The notes under the pieces: generated by a model | The model's database searches: none | Told to the model about the DNA's origin: nothing | Seen by the model: the letters and a program-made list of their open reading frames with translations, nothing else | Translations under genes and position numbers: made by a program | Source of the DNA: Acidobacteriota bacterium | Lineage (GTDB): Bacteria > Acidobacteriota > Thermoanaerobaculia > Multivoradales > Multivoraceae | Assembly: GCA_029263415.1 (NCBI GenBank) | Contig: JAJCXN010000039.1 | Coordinates: 1 to 64,000, forward strand | Direction of reading: 5' to 3' | DNA: 64,000 bases | Shown here: piece by piece, positions 44,149 through 53,652 of the stretch | Layout of the letters: each line of letters opens with the position of its first letter | How positions within the stretch are numbered: the first letter of the stretch is position 1

Positions 44149-44559
44149 ATGGCTCTCAACATCGTTAAGGATTCGGTTGACGTCGGAATCGTTGTGCGTG
44201 ACGCGGACAAGGCACTTGCCTTCTATCGCGACACTTTGGGACTCACACCAGATCCGCTACCTGAGATGCCAATGCCCGGTGGCGGGGTGATGTATCGGTT
44301 CCTGGCGGGCAAGTCGGGCATCAAGTTGGTGTCGCTGGCGCACGTACCCGATGCTCAGAATCCCCCCGGAGGAATCGGTGGCGCGAGTGGCTTCAGGTAC
44401 TTCACGATTTCAGTATCCAACCTCGACGAGGCAACGGCCGCGGCGGAAGCTGCCGGATACACGATTGCTGTCTCCCCTCGAGATATCCGCGAGGGGATCC
44501 GCATCTCGATGATCGAGGACCCGGACGGCAATTGGGTCGAGCTGCTTCAGATTGGCTGA
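44149..44559 (+). CDS. VOC/glyoxalase-family protein
   Basis: The single-module 136-residue protein shows the vicinal-oxygen-chelate pattern VDVGIVVRDADKALAFYRDTLGL at the start and SMIEDPDGNWVELLQI at the end, with Glu as the probable metal ligand. GAAGGAGA lies just ahead of the ATG. It could be a lyase, isomerase or dioxygenase; the family does not tell. It converges on a small ORF and the nitronate monooxygenase gene. Confidence 0.85.
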   Translation: MALNIVKDSVDVGIVVRDADKALAFYRDTLGLTPDPLPEMPMPGGGVMYRFLAGKSGIKLVSLAHVPDAQNPPGGIGGASGFRYFTISVSNLDEATAAAEAAGYTIAVSPRDIREGIRISMIEDPDGNWVELLQIG

Positions 44560-44564
44560 GGCTG

Positions 44565-44741
44565 TCAGGTAGCGAGGGTGTCGACTTGCTTGGGCCAGTC
44601 GCACACCAGGGCTTTGACTTCTCCGCACCGAGGGCCGCCCGCGTCGCAGTGGGGCGAGCGTTGGGGATGGGCGTTCGGGATGGGCATGGCGCAGCGCTCG
44701 ATCAATGACGTACATGAGGTGCTCGCCTTTGGTTGCTCCAC
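44565..44741 (-). CDS. Possible small Cys-containing protein
   Basis: A 58-residue frame opens with GTG 44741 (GGG-type ribosome site upstream) 35 bp after the nitronate monooxygenase stop. Its C-terminal half (ERCAMPIPNAHPQRSPHCDAGGPRCGEVKALVCDWPKQ) has four of its five Cys and an organised look, unlike shadow frames. The product is not recognised. It may be co-transcribed with the upstream gene. It could also be non-coding. Confidence 0.35.
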   Translation of the reverse strand: MEQPKASTSCTSLIERCAMPIPNAHPQRSPHCDAGGPRCGEVKALVCDWPKQVDTLAT

Positions 44742-44776
44742 ACCCTGTGGGCGGTTGGGTGCAACCTGGCCTTTAG

Positions 44777-45934
44777 CTATTCTCCGAGGTACCCCGAAAG
44801 CCGCGCGAAAGCCTGCACGAAGTCTTCCTTGAAACCGATGACGACGTTGCGGGTCGACTGCCGGCTGTTCATCAAGCCGACGCCCTGGCCGACGAAATAC
44901 GTGTCGAGCTCTTTGGCACCGTCGTGACCGCCCTCGGCGAGCTTGCGCACCTTGGCGAGTGCGGGTTCGCTGATGAGCGTCTGCAGTGGCATGGGGAGTG
45001 GCTCTGGGCTTTCGGGTGATTCCCAAGCGTCGGTCCAAGGTGAGCGGAGTTGGCGAGAGAACTTGCCAGTCCGTGAGCGCGAGCGCACGGTTTCAGATGA
45101 GCTGGCGGCGACCATCTTGTCTTTGACAACCTCGGAGGTCTCGGCCTCGGTGGTCGTTAGCCAGACCGACCCAGTCCAGGCACCGGCTGCACCCATCGCC
45201 ATTGCACCCGCCATCTGGCGGCCGGTGGCAATGCCGCCAGCGGCAAGGATCGGCACTTCGGGGTAGCCCTCTTGTTTCATCTCTTGCACTGCGTCGTAGC
45301 ACTCTGGGATCAAGACCATACTCGACACCATGCCGCAGTGGCCGCCACCCTCGGTGCCTGAGACCACCAGAATGTCGACGCCCGATTTGATTTGCTTGAT
45401 TGCATGGGCCTTCGCGCCCACCAACGCCGCGACTGCGACGCCTCGCTCCTTGCCCATCTCGACCATCCAGTCCGGCGGCACACCCAAAGCATTCGCAATC
45501 AGCGCGATGGGGTGGTTGAACGCGGTTTCGACCAGTCGTCGTGATCCTTCTGGTCGCATGTTGTCGCCGAAGCCGGTGCTTTGCAGTCGTCGTTCGTCGG
45601 TGATGTCCTCGGTCCCGATCGAGTGCTCTTCGAGAATTTCGTTGGCAAATCGTTTGTGCTGGGGAGGCACCATTGCCACCACATCTTCTGGGCTGGGTTG
45701 TGAGTCGAGACCGACCATCGAGTTGGGAATCAGGACATCGACACCATAGGGCATGCCGTCGATGTGATCATCAATCCACTTGAGCTCTTCTTCGAGAATC
45801 TCGGGAGACATACCTGCCGCTCCCAAGATACCCATTCCGCCGGCCTTGGTGACCTCGACTACCACGTCACGACAGTGAGTGAAGGCGAGCAACGGGAATT
45901 CGATGTTGAGCAGCTTGCAGATGGGGGATTCCAT
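44777..45934 (-). CDS. Nitronate monooxygenase-family FMN enzyme
   Basis: The 385-residue TIM-barrel enzyme belongs to the 2-nitropropane dioxygenase group. FMN-binding landmarks include PLLAFTHCRDVVVEVTKAGGMGILGAAGMSPE, DILVVSGTEGGGHCGMVSSMVLIPE, VPILAAGGIATGRQMAGAMAMGAAGAWTGSVWL. The usual catalytic His of class I is covered by GHCG. It could oxidise nitronates or reduce an enoyl/quinone substrate. It lies 60 bp downstream of the ABC permease gene on the same strand. Confidence 0.88.
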   Translation of the reverse strand: MESPICKLLNIEFPLLAFTHCRDVVVEVTKAGGMGILGAAGMSPEILEEELKWIDDHIDGMPYGVDVLIPNSMVGLDSQPSPEDVVAMVPPQHKRFANEILEEHSIGTEDITDERRLQSTGFGDNMRPEGSRRLVETAFNHPIALIANALGVPPDWMVEMGKERGVAVAALVGAKAHAIKQIKSGVDILVVSGTEGGGHCGMVSSMVLIPECYDAVQEMKQEGYPEVPILAAGGIATGRQMAGAMAMGAAGAWTGSVWLTTTEAETSEVVKDKMVAASSSETVRSRSRTGKFSRQLRSPWTDAWESPESPEPLPMPLQTLISEPALAKVRKLAEGGHDGAKELDTYFVGQGVGLMNSRQSTRNVVIGFKEDFVQAFARLSGYLGE

Positions 45935-45995
45935 GGGAGGTGCCTCAGAGTGAGTGAAGTGGAAGTTTGGAAAGGGTGTGCGGTCTCAGATTGCT

Positions 45996-46808
45996 TCAGC
46001 TGCGCAACCGATACCCGGTCTTGAACATCCAGCTGACGATCGCCAGGCAGACCAGAAGGAACAGCGAAGTCATCAGCAAGCTCCAGCCGACACCGAGATC
46101 GGAGGTGCCAAAGAAGCTCCAGCGAAACCCCGAGATCAAGTAGAGGACGGGGTTGAATAAGGTGACAGTGCGCCAGAACGGCGGCAGCATATCGATCGAG
46201 TAGAACGAACCACCCAAGAAGGTGAGCGGTGTGAGGATCAGGCTGGGCACGAACTGGAGCTGTTCGAAGGTCTGGCCCCAGATACCGAGGATGAAGCCGA
46301 ACAGGCTGAAAGCCACCGAGGTGAGGACTAAGAAGCCCAGCATCCATAGGGGGTGTTGAATCTCCACCGGCACGATCAGGGAGGCCGTGCCGAGAATGAT
46401 GAGCCCCAGCACCACGGACTTGGTCGCCGCGGCGCCGACGTAGGCAAGCACGGCCTCGAATGCTGAGATCGGCGCGCTCAAGAGTTCATAGATCGTGCCC
46501 GAAAACTGCGGCATGAAGATACTAAACGAGCCGTTGGAAACGCTCTGCGTGAGGACTGAGAGCATGATTAGACCGGGCACGATGTATGAGCCGTACGAGG
46601 TGCCGTCGATCGCCTCCATCCGGCTGCCGATCGCCGAGCCAAACACCACGAAGTAGAGCGCGGTCGAGATCACAGGTGCTAGGAAACTTTGCCATAGCGT
46701 GCGCAACGCCCGTGCCATCTCGAACTTGTAGATCGCCCAGACCCCGTGCCGATTGAATCGCACGGGTTGAGTGGGAGGTGGTTTGGTGACGTTGCTATGG
46801 ATGGTCAC
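45996..46808 (-). CDS. ABC-2 type transporter permease (YadH-like)
   Basis: The 270-residue protein starts at GTG 46808 and has six membrane helices. [40 protein letters not shown] and [40 protein letters not shown] are the ABC-2 signature regions and match the YadH/DrrB-type group. It follows the ATPase gene by 19 bp and forms an exporter with it. The substrate is unknown. Confidence 0.9.
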   Translation of the reverse strand: MTIHSNVTKPPPTQPVRFNRHGVWAIYKFEMARALRTLWQSFLAPVISTALYFVVFGSAIGSRMEAIDGTSYGSYIVPGLIMLSVLTQSVSNGSFSIFMPQFSGTIYELLSAPISAFEAVLAYVGAAATKSVVLGLIILGTASLIVPVEIQHPLWMLGFLVLTSVAFSLFGFILGIWGQTFEQLQFVPSLILTPLTFLGGSFYSIDMLPPFWRTVTLFNPVLYLISGFRWSFFGTSDLGVGWSLLMTSLFLLVCLAIVSWMFKTGYRLRS

Positions 46809-46827
46809 GATCGGTCGTAGGTTCGTT

Positions 46828-47751
46828 TCAGTTCTTGTTAACTAAGCCGACGAAGATCTCTTCAAGCGAACTCTGCGACGTGTTGAGATCTTTGAAGGAG
46901 ATACCAAGGCCGGAGATCTTGTTCAGCAATGCGGGCACGCCACTGTCTTCCGCGTTGGCGTCGAAGTCGTAGTGGAGCTCCCAACCATCCCCTGCGAGTT
47001 CGAGTGGCCAAGTTTCGAGCTCGCCGGGCAGCTGCTCCAGATGCTCTTGGAGCTGGAGCGACAATCTCTTGCGCCCTAGTTTCTGCATCAACGTGGTCTT
47101 GTCTTCGACCACGATCAGTTTGCCATTCGAGATGACGCCGATGCGGTCGGCCATTTCTTCGGCTTCTTCGATGTAGTGAGTGGTGAGAATGATGGTGACC
47201 CCTGAGCGCCTGAGTTCGCGCACGACGTCCCACATGGACCGACGCAGTTCGACGTCGACGCCTGCGGTTGGCTCGTCCAGAAACAGAATCTCCGGCTCGT
47301 GAGCGAGAGCCTTGGCGATCATCACGCGCCGTTTCATGCCGCCTGAGAGCGTCATGATCCGGTCCTTGCGTTTCTCCCACAGCGCCGTCTGGCGCAGCAC
47401 TTTCTCGATGTGTTTGGGATCAGGAGCGCGTCCGAACAGGCCGCGACTGAACGCCACCGTCGACTGCACGGGTTCGAACATGTCGGTGCTGATCTCTTGT
47501 GGGACCAGCCCGATCGCAGCGCGTGCTGCGCGGAAGTTCTTCGCCGCGTCGTTGCCGTTGACCTTGATCGAACCTGAGGTGGGCGAAACGATGCCGCACA
47601 CCGCGCTAATCAGTGTGGTTTTGCCAGCGCCATTTGGGCCTAGCAACGCGAAGATCTCCCCTTTGCGGATCTCCAAGCTCACATCGGTGAGCGCTTGAAG
47701 GCCGCCGTCGTAGACCTTGTTGAGGTTGGAGATGGAAAGCGCTGTAGGCAT
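46828..47751 (-). CDS. ABC transporter ATP-binding protein (YadG-like)
   Basis: This 307-residue ATPase has Walker A GPNGAGKT (38-45), the signature LSGGMKRR (135-142), Walker B ILFLDEP (155-161) and a final His in TTHY. The C-terminal 80 residues are the extra domain of DrrA/YadG-type exporters, ending [17 protein letters not shown], which is typical. It is paired with the permease gene at 45996-46808. Confidence 0.95.
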   Translation of the reverse strand: MPTALSISNLNKVYDGGLQALTDVSLEIRKGEIFALLGPNGAGKTTLISAVCGIVSPTSGSIKVNGNDAAKNFRAARAAIGLVPQEISTDMFEPVQSTVAFSRGLFGRAPDPKHIEKVLRQTALWEKRKDRIMTLSGGMKRRVMIAKALAHEPEILFLDEPTAGVDVELRRSMWDVVRELRRSGVTIILTTHYIEEAEEMADRIGVISNGKLIVVEDKTTLMQKLGRKRLSLQLQEHLEQLPGELETWPLELAGDGWELHYDFDANAEDSGVPALLNKISGLGISFKDLNTSQSSLEEIFVGLVNKN

Positions 47752-47962
47752 CGGCAGAGGACTCTATCCCTTCACTCGAGCGGTGCAACCGTCCCTTCGC
47801 TAGATCAAGCGCCGCAGCTCGATGACGAGCGTGAGTTCGCTGCAGCGGCTTGCGATCCGGAGTTCACCGTGTCGTTTGCTCCCAGACCGCTGGGGCTCGA
47901 TCCGGGCCGGGCACGGCTACACCGTTGAGGTGGCTTCGACGTTTTGACAGTCTCGGTTGGCG

Positions 47963-47992
47963 TGAGGCCCTGAGGCCCTGAGGCCCTGAGGC
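47963..47992. repeat. 8-bp tandem repeat
   Basis: TGAGGCCC is repeated three times at 47963-47986, followed by a partial TGAGGC. It lies about 60 bp upstream of the propeller gene, where it would be part of the promoter or leader. Confidence 0.85.
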
Positions 47993-48053
47993 GCCGACGC
48001 CGTATGCTTAGTTCCGTGCTGAGTCGTCTCAACAGATTTTCAAGGAGAATCCC

Positions 48054-49361
48054 ATGACCGTGTTTCCTCGATTGCTGCACGTCGTCGCCCTGTCCTTCGC
48101 CCTGCTTGGTTTGACTGTCTCAGTTTCGACAGCGAGTGAACCCAGCGGAGAAGCGACGGTGTCCATGGTGCCCGCAGGTGGTGATGCAGCCGTGTCTTGG
48201 CCGCGCTGGCGTGGTCCTTCGGGCCAAGGTCAGGTCGAGGGCACGGAGTATCCAGATCGCTGGTCATCAACCGAGAATGTCCGTTGGCGAGTTGAAGTAC
48301 CCGGCAGCGGCAACTCGTCACCAGTGATTTGGGGAGAGCGCATTTTCTTGACCACCGCCTACGATGGCGGCAAGCGCCGCAGCGTGCTCGCGTTCGAGCG
48401 TTCTAGCGGCAAGAAGTTGTGGGAGACCGAGGCGCCGCTTGCAGAGCCAGAAGGCGCTTACCCGAAGAACGGCCATGCGTCATCGACGCCAACGACCGAC
48501 GGCGAGCGGGTCTACGCCTACCTCGGTAATCACGGTTTGATGGCGCTAAACAACGCAGGCGAGATGGTGTGGCATGTCGACTTCGGGGACATCAAGGCGT
48601 TCCATGGCACCGCGTCGTCGCCGCTGTTGGTCGGCGATCGGCTGTTCTTGGTCCAGGATCAGCGAGTTGATTCCGCCTCGTTCATTGCTGCGTTCGATAA
48701 AGCGACGGGCAAGCAGCTTTGGCGAACGCCGCGCTCGGCCAAGGTTGGCTGGAACTCACCAGTCGCGGTGACGGTGTGTGCCGAAGGCGATTGCTCGACC
48801 CAGATCGTCATGAGCGGGCAACAAGAAGTCATCGCCTACTCGCCCGAGGACGGCGGCGAACTATGGAAGGTGGAAGGCAACACCTTCGAGACCATTCCAA
48901 GCCCGGTGGTCGCTCACGGCATGATCTTCTGTTCGTCGGGGCGCGCTGGTCCGACGCTTGCGATCAAGCCCGGTCCGAGGAGCGCTGAGATCGTCTGGCA
49001 GTCACCCAAGGGTTCTCCATTCGTCCCGGCGCCGGTGGTGGTGGGCGACTACCTGTACATGGTCAACGACATGGCCAGCATTCTGACGGTGTATGAGGCA
49101 AAGACTGGTGAGGTGATTAAGCAAGAGCGCATAGGTGAAGCTCAACGAGAAGGCTTCTCCGCGGCGCCTGTAGCGATGGGCGGCAAAGTCTTTTTTACCA
49201 ACGACTCGGGACAGACGTTCGTTGTCGAACATGGCGTCGAGCCCAAGATCCTGCATGTCAACGAGCTGGACGAGCGGGTCCTTGCCTCGCCCGCCGCGGT
49301 CGGCGGGATCTGGTACTTCCGGACGACTGGGGCTCTCATTGCCATCGGCAAGGGTGCCTGA
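48054..49361 (+). CDS. Secreted PQQ-like beta-propeller protein
   Basis: The 435-residue protein has a signal peptide (about 8-27, ending TAS-E) and the PQQ-like propeller opening SWPRWRGPSGQGQVEGTEYPDRWS...NVRWRVEVPGSGNSSPVIWGERIFLTT. That opening is characteristic of periplasmic propellers from Planctomycetes and Acidobacteriota. Blade repeats such as WETEAPL, WHVDFGD, LWRTPRS and LWKVEGNTF are regular. CysAEGDCS forms a possible disulfide near residue 242. AAGGAG at 48040-48045 precedes the ATG. A scaffold or enzyme role cannot be decided. Confidence 0.82.
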   Translation: MTVFPRLLHVVALSFALLGLTVSVSTASEPSGEATVSMVPAGGDAAVSWPRWRGPSGQGQVEGTEYPDRWSSTENVRWRVEVPGSGNSSPVIWGERIFLTTAYDGGKRRSVLAFERSSGKKLWETEAPLAEPEGAYPKNGHASSTPTTDGERVYAYLGNHGLMALNNAGEMVWHVDFGDIKAFHGTASSPLLVGDRLFLVQDQRVDSASFIAAFDKATGKQLWRTPRSAKVGWNSPVAVTVCAEGDCSTQIVMSGQQEVIAYSPEDGGELWKVEGNTFETIPSPVVAHGMIFCSSGRAGPTLAIKPGPRSAEIVWQSPKGSPFVPAPVVVGDYLYMVNDMASILTVYEAKTGEVIKQERIGEAQREGFSAAPVAMGGKVFFTNDSGQTFVVEHGVEPKILHVNELDERVLASPAAVGGIWYFRTTGALIAIGKGA

Positions 49362-49484
49362 GGCCGGGATCAGCGGAGTGGTGTTGGTCGGGATTGCGCT
49401 CGGCTGTTCTTTGGGGCTGCCTTGGGGCTGTTTTGGGGTTTGCCTTAGGACTGAACCAGTTTCAGGCTTGGATTGTGTCCGGCC

Positions 49485-50078
49485 TTAGGCCTCATCAGTG
49501 GCCTCCGCTGTCTTCATGCCCGGCCTCGCTTCGCAGCGATCGATATACCCGTTGAGGCTGGAGTCCGGCGGCAGTGCCCCGAACTGACGGAGAAACGCAG
49601 CACTCATTCCGACCATGACGTCTGCTGCGGTGAACTGATCGCCCATCAACCAAGTTTTGCCGGCGATGCCATCTTCCAGCGCCTTGATCATGGTGTCGAA
49701 ATCGCCCCACCCGTGCGAAAACTTGTTGGATTCTGCGCCCGAGAATTTCTCGCCCATCGCCGGTTCCATGATCGAGGGAGTGAAGAACATCCAGTACAGG
49801 AACTCTCCACGTTGCGGATCATCGACAGTTGGAGCCAATTGGCCGGGAGAGTAGCGATCTGCAAGGTAGAGGCAGATCGCGGCTGACTCGGAGATTCTGA
49901 CTTCGCCGTCGGCGATCGCGGGGACCTTGCCCATGGGACTGGCCTTGGCGAACTCTGGGTCGCGGGGCGCTTCCGGATCCCGGATGTCGATGCGCACCCG
50001 CTCGTAGTTGAGGCCGAGCTCTTCGAACATCCAGACCGCACGGACCGCTCGGGTCTTTTCGCACCAAAAAAGCTTCAT
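49485..50078 (-). CDS. Glutathione S-transferase-family protein
   Basis: From ATG 50078 (AGGAG upstream on the minus strand) the protein has 197 residues. The N-terminal thioredoxin-like domain has KLFWCEKTRAVRAVWMFEELGLNYERVRID, cis-Pro GKVPAIADGEVRISESAAICLYLAD (glutathione-binding ES). The helical C-terminal domain includes LMGDQFTAADVMVGM, the N-capping box. The active residue would be Cys7 or Ser-equivalent near the start. Five extra residues upstream are possible but not supported. Confidence 0.92.
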   Translation of the reverse strand: MKLFWCEKTRAVRAVWMFEELGLNYERVRIDIRDPEAPRDPEFAKASPMGKVPAIADGEVRISESAAICLYLADRYSPGQLAPTVDDPQRGEFLYWMFFTPSIMEPAMGEKFSGAESNKFSHGWGDFDTMIKALEDGIAGKTWLMGDQFTAADVMVGMSAAFLRQFGALPPDSSLNGYIDRCEARPGMKTAEATDEA

Positions 50079-50235
50079 CGAGATCTCCTTCACGGTAAGT
50101 CGTAGATTGGCGATTGTAGTAGGAGCTTACAGACACGAGGACCTTGCAGCACAAGCTGGTAGCGTTCGACCTCCTCAAATTCTGGGTAGGGGTTGTTCAG
50201 CAAATGTGTAGATATCCGGGCGAGTGCCAAGAGCC

Positions 50236-51045
50236 ATGAAACCTTGTCGGCGAGCCGAGTTGTTGGCGTTTGCGGTTGATGTTGTAGAGCGCTCAGGGGC
50301 GGTGGTCCGTCCGCATTTCAGGCGGCTCATCCAGGTCGACAACAAACTTGCGGAGCAAGGTGACTATGATCCGGTCACGGTTGCTGATCGCGACACCGAG
50401 TCGTTCATTCGCGCCGAGATCTTGAAGCACTATCCGGAGCACAGCATTCTGGGTGAGGAATTCGGCCGTCACGAGGGCAACGGACTCACGTGGGTTCTGG
50501 ACCCGATAGATGGCACTCGCGAGTTCGTCTCCGGTTTCCTGCATTGGGGCACATTGATGGCGCTGACTGACGGTGAAGAGGCGTTCCTTGGAGTGATGGG
50601 GCAGCCGATCTTAGGAGAAGTCTTCAGCGGTGACAGCGAGCGGGCTCAATATCAGAGAACGGGCTCAGAGCCCCGGGTTCTTGAGACAAGAGCGTGCTCT
50701 AGTCTCGGCGACGCGATCCTCAGCTCAACACACCCTGGCTGCTTCCCAGCGCTCGAAGAATGGAAAGCGTTTGATCACTTGGCTGGTCGCTGCAAGTTGC
50801 TGCGCTATGGCGGCGATTGCTACGGATACGGCATGCTGGCCATGGGGCAGATCGATCTAGTGGTCGAGGCCGGACTCAACGCCTACGACATCCAAGCGTT
50901 GGTGCCGATCGTGCGAGGTGCCGGTGGTGTGATTTCGAACTGGGACGGCGGACCTGTCAACGATGATGGCAGGGCGATCGCTGCTGGCGATAAGCGGGTT
51001 CACGCGCAGGCGCTGGAAGTCCTTCAAGATGGCCTGAATCTGTAG
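50236..51045 (+). CDS. Inositol-monophosphatase-family phosphatase (histidinol-phosphatase-like)
   Basis: From ATG 50236 the protein has 269 residues. Metal-binding motifs are GEEFG (first Glu), DPIDGTREFVSG (the DPIDGT signature) and the late GLNAYDIQALVPIVRGAGG (W/Y-D-x-A-type). The TREFVSG and GWLLRYGGDCYGY-like segments fit the HisN/histidinol-phosphate phosphatase branch better than SuhB. It would hydrolyse a sugar or histidinol phosphate with Mg. GTG 50224 is an alternative start. It precedes serA by 79 bp in the same direction. Confidence 0.85.
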   Translation: MKPCRRAELLAFAVDVVERSGAVVRPHFRRLIQVDNKLAEQGDYDPVTVADRDTESFIRAEILKHYPEHSILGEEFGRHEGNGLTWVLDPIDGTREFVSGFLHWGTLMALTDGEEAFLGVMGQPILGEVFSGDSERAQYQRTGSEPRVLETRACSSLGDAILSSTHPGCFPALEEWKAFDHLAGRCKLLRYGGDCYGYGMLAMGQIDLVVEAGLNAYDIQALVPIVRGAGGVISNWDGGPVNDDGRAIAAGDKRVHAQALEVLQDGLNL

Positions 51046-51124
51046 CCAAGTGCTGTGGTAGAACGCACGCTAGGCTGAACCGAACCTAGCCTTCCTCATC
51101 CTCAACGCCTTGGACGCATAGCCC

Positions 51125-52354
51125 ATGAAAGCCCTACTCCTAGAGAACGTGCACCCCGATGCTGATGCGTCGGTCACTGGGCATGGCCGGGTGGAGATCC
51201 AGCGTTTGTCGGCGTCTCCCGATCGCGCGGAGCTGGAAGCCGCACTGGCCGACACCGAGCTATTGGGGATTCGCTCAAGAACGCAGGTGGATGAGGCGTT
51301 GCTGAGCGCGGCACCGAAGCTGCTGGCGGTCGGCTGCTTCTGCATCGGTACCAACCAAGTCGACCTGGAGGCTGCTGCACGCCGGGCGGTGCCCGTCTTC
51401 AATGCGCCCTTTGCCAACACTCGATCGGTGGCTGAGCTGACGCTGGCGAGTGTTGTGATGCTGATGCGGGGCATTCCGGAGAAGATGCACGCAATCCGGA
51501 ATGGAGAGTGGCTCAAGAGTGCCGTGGGTTCGCGCGAGGTGCGCGGTAAGAACCTGGGCATTGTTGGCTACGGCAACATCGGTTCGCAGCTTTCGGTTCT
51601 GGCGTCAGGCCTGGGCATGCACGTGCATTTTTATGACAAGGATCCGAAGCTGGTGCACGGCAACGCTCGGGTGATGAATTCGTTAGACGAGTTGCTTGAG
51701 ACGTGTGACGCGGTGACCTTGCACGTGCCTTCAACCGCACAAACGCGTTGGATGCTGGGCGAGCGCGAGCTCATGTTGATGAAGAAGGACGCGGTGCTGG
51801 TCAATCACGCACGCGGAGACTTGGTCGATGTGGATGCGCTCGCTCGATTAATGGGTGAGGGGCATCTGGCTGGTGCCGCCATTGACGTTTTTCCACAAGA
51901 GCCGAAGGGAAAGGGCGAGGTCTTTTCGAGTCCACTGCTAAATCAGAAGAATGTTCTTCTGACACCTCACATCGGCGGATCAACCCTCGAGGCGCAGGCC
52001 GCCATCGGTCGCGACGCTGCGATCAAGCTGGCGCGCTACGCCTTTGAAGGGTCCACCAACCACGCCGTGAATTTCCCCCAAGTTGAGCCCGGACCGCTCT
52101 TGGTAGGCCGCACGCGATTGACTTGCTCTCATCGCAATGAACCAGGCTTTCTTTCGCGCTTGAATGAAGCGGTGAGTGCGGCAGGCGCGAACGTCGCTTC
52201 TCAGTCCCTGCAGACGGTCGGAGAGCTAGGCTACGTGGTGGCCGACATCGAGGGCGAAATCAACGGCGAGCTATTGAGTGCGGTCAAGCGACTCGACGGT
52301 ACGCTGGACAGTCGAGTCTTGGTGGACTGTAACGAGGGAATCGAAACTGCCTGA
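51125..52354 (+). CDS. serA: D-3-phosphoglycerate dehydrogenase
   Basis: The 409-residue enzyme catalyses the first step of serine synthesis, oxidising 3-phosphoglycerate with NAD. It has the D-2-hydroxyacid dehydrogenase fold with LGIVGYGNIGSQLSVLASGLGMHVHFYD (Rossmann), the catalytic Arg in NHARGDLVDVDAL, Glu in FPQEP and His in TPHIGGSTLEAQAAIG. A C-terminal ACT domain (about 335-405) allows serine feedback. The length matches the E. coli-type enzyme. Confidence 0.95.
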   Translation: MKALLLENVHPDADASVTGHGRVEIQRLSASPDRAELEAALADTELLGIRSRTQVDEALLSAAPKLLAVGCFCIGTNQVDLEAAARRAVPVFNAPFANTRSVAELTLASVVMLMRGIPEKMHAIRNGEWLKSAVGSREVRGKNLGIVGYGNIGSQLSVLASGLGMHVHFYDKDPKLVHGNARVMNSLDELLETCDAVTLHVPSTAQTRWMLGERELMLMKKDAVLVNHARGDLVDVDALARLMGEGHLAGAAIDVFPQEPKGKGEVFSSPLLNQKNVLLTPHIGGSTLEAQAAIGRDAAIKLARYAFEGSTNHAVNFPQVEPGPLLVGRTRLTCSHRNEPGFLSRLNEAVSAAGANVASQSLQTVGELGYVVADIEGEINGELLSAVKRLDGTLDSRVLVDCNEGIETA

Positions 52355-52573
52355 TCGATCTTTTCGACCAATCTCTGCGTTGCGCCTCCTCGACATATGC
52401 ACCGCTATGCCTGCGTCGGCGCGCCTTGATCTTGGCCGAAAGGTCTCGGTCAGGGCTCAGTCGATCTCGCGACGAAACTTTAAGACGGACCTTTATGGGA
52501 CGCCTTGCGGCCCCATGAACACACAGTTCCGAGTCCCCCGTTACAGTCCACCAGTGCCTGAAGGATCTCTCTA

Positions 52574-53515
52574 ATGCATGACACCCCGCCTGTTCAGGAC
52601 AGTTCGCCCCGCGAGCCCGCCCAGATCGAGTTCACCAGTCCCGCCTCGCACTTCTATATCTCGCAGCGATTACGCCTGCACTACCTCGATTGGGGAAGCC
52701 TGCGGGACGACGGCTCCGAGAAGCCATTGATGTTGCTGGTGCACGGTGGGCGTGACCATGCCCACAACTGGGACTGGGTTGCGCAGACCTTTCGTGACAG
52801 GTACCACATCGTGGCCCCGGACCTGCGTGGGCATGGCGATAGCGCTTGGGCGATCGGCGGTATGTACTCGATCGCTGACTTTGTGCTCGACATTTCGCAG
52901 CTGCTCGAAGCCGTGGGCAAGTTCCCCGCGACCATCATTTCGCACTCGTTGGGCGCCATGATTTCGCTGCAGTACACCGGCCTTTTTCCCGATCGGGTGA
53001 GCAAACTGGTGGCGATCGAAGGGCTAGGGCCGTCACCAGAAATGATGGCGAAGATGCAGGGCGTGAATGTTAACGAGCGGATGCAGAAGTGGATCGCCGA
53101 GATGCAGAAGTTGGCTGGCCGCACCCCACGGCGGTATCCGTCGATGGAAGACGCTATGGCGCGCATGCGCGAAGTGAACTCGTTCCTGTCGGAAGAACAG
53201 GCTCGTCATCTAACGATTCATGGTGTTGCTCGCAATGAAGACGGAACCTATAGCTGGAAGTTCGACAACTACGTGCGTGCCAATGCGCCGGTCCGTTTCG
53301 ACGGTGCCGAAGTTAGTTCGATCTGGGGGCAGATCACTTGCCCGACTTTGTTGGTCCGCGGTACCGAGAGTTGGGCGAGCGACCCGGAAGAAGACGGTCG
53401 GATCAAGGCGTTCCAAAATGCGCGCCTGCGCAACTTCGAGGGCGCCGGGCATTGGGTACAGCACGATTGTCTGAACGAGTTTGTCGAGACCGTCGAAGCC
53501 TTCTTGGCTGAGTAG
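52574..53515 (+). CDS. Alpha/beta hydrolase
   Basis: The 313-residue protein has the alpha/beta hydrolase order: MLLVHGGRDHAHNWDWVAQTF (oxyanion HG), APDLRGHGDS, the nucleophile elbow ISHSLGAMISL (Ser at S-H-S-L-G), a cap with EEQARHLTIHG, Asp near VRGTESWASDPEED and His in GAGHWVQHD. The substrate is unknown; epoxide-hydrolase and haloperoxidase-like relatives have this layout. It sits ahead of an acyl-CoA dehydrogenase gene. Confidence 0.9.
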   Translation: MHDTPPVQDSSPREPAQIEFTSPASHFYISQRLRLHYLDWGSLRDDGSEKPLMLLVHGGRDHAHNWDWVAQTFRDRYHIVAPDLRGHGDSAWAIGGMYSIADFVLDISQLLEAVGKFPATIISHSLGAMISLQYTGLFPDRVSKLVAIEGLGPSPEMMAKMQGVNVNERMQKWIAEMQKLAGRTPRRYPSMEDAMARMREVNSFLSEEQARHLTIHGVARNEDGTYSWKFDNYVRANAPVRFDGAEVSSIWGQITCPTLLVRGTESWASDPEEDGRIKAFQNARLRNFEGAGHWVQHDCLNEFVETVEAFLAE

Positions 53516-53652
53516 CCTGACTGAGTCCATCGACGCTGAGGAAGCCTGCGGTTGGCTCGGCCGTAAGCGGTAGAGTTAGCTTTTGCGATCGGTGCCCCCT
53601 TGCGTTGTCATTGGGGCTCACCGCCCGCCTCAACTTCAAGGAAACCCTTCCC

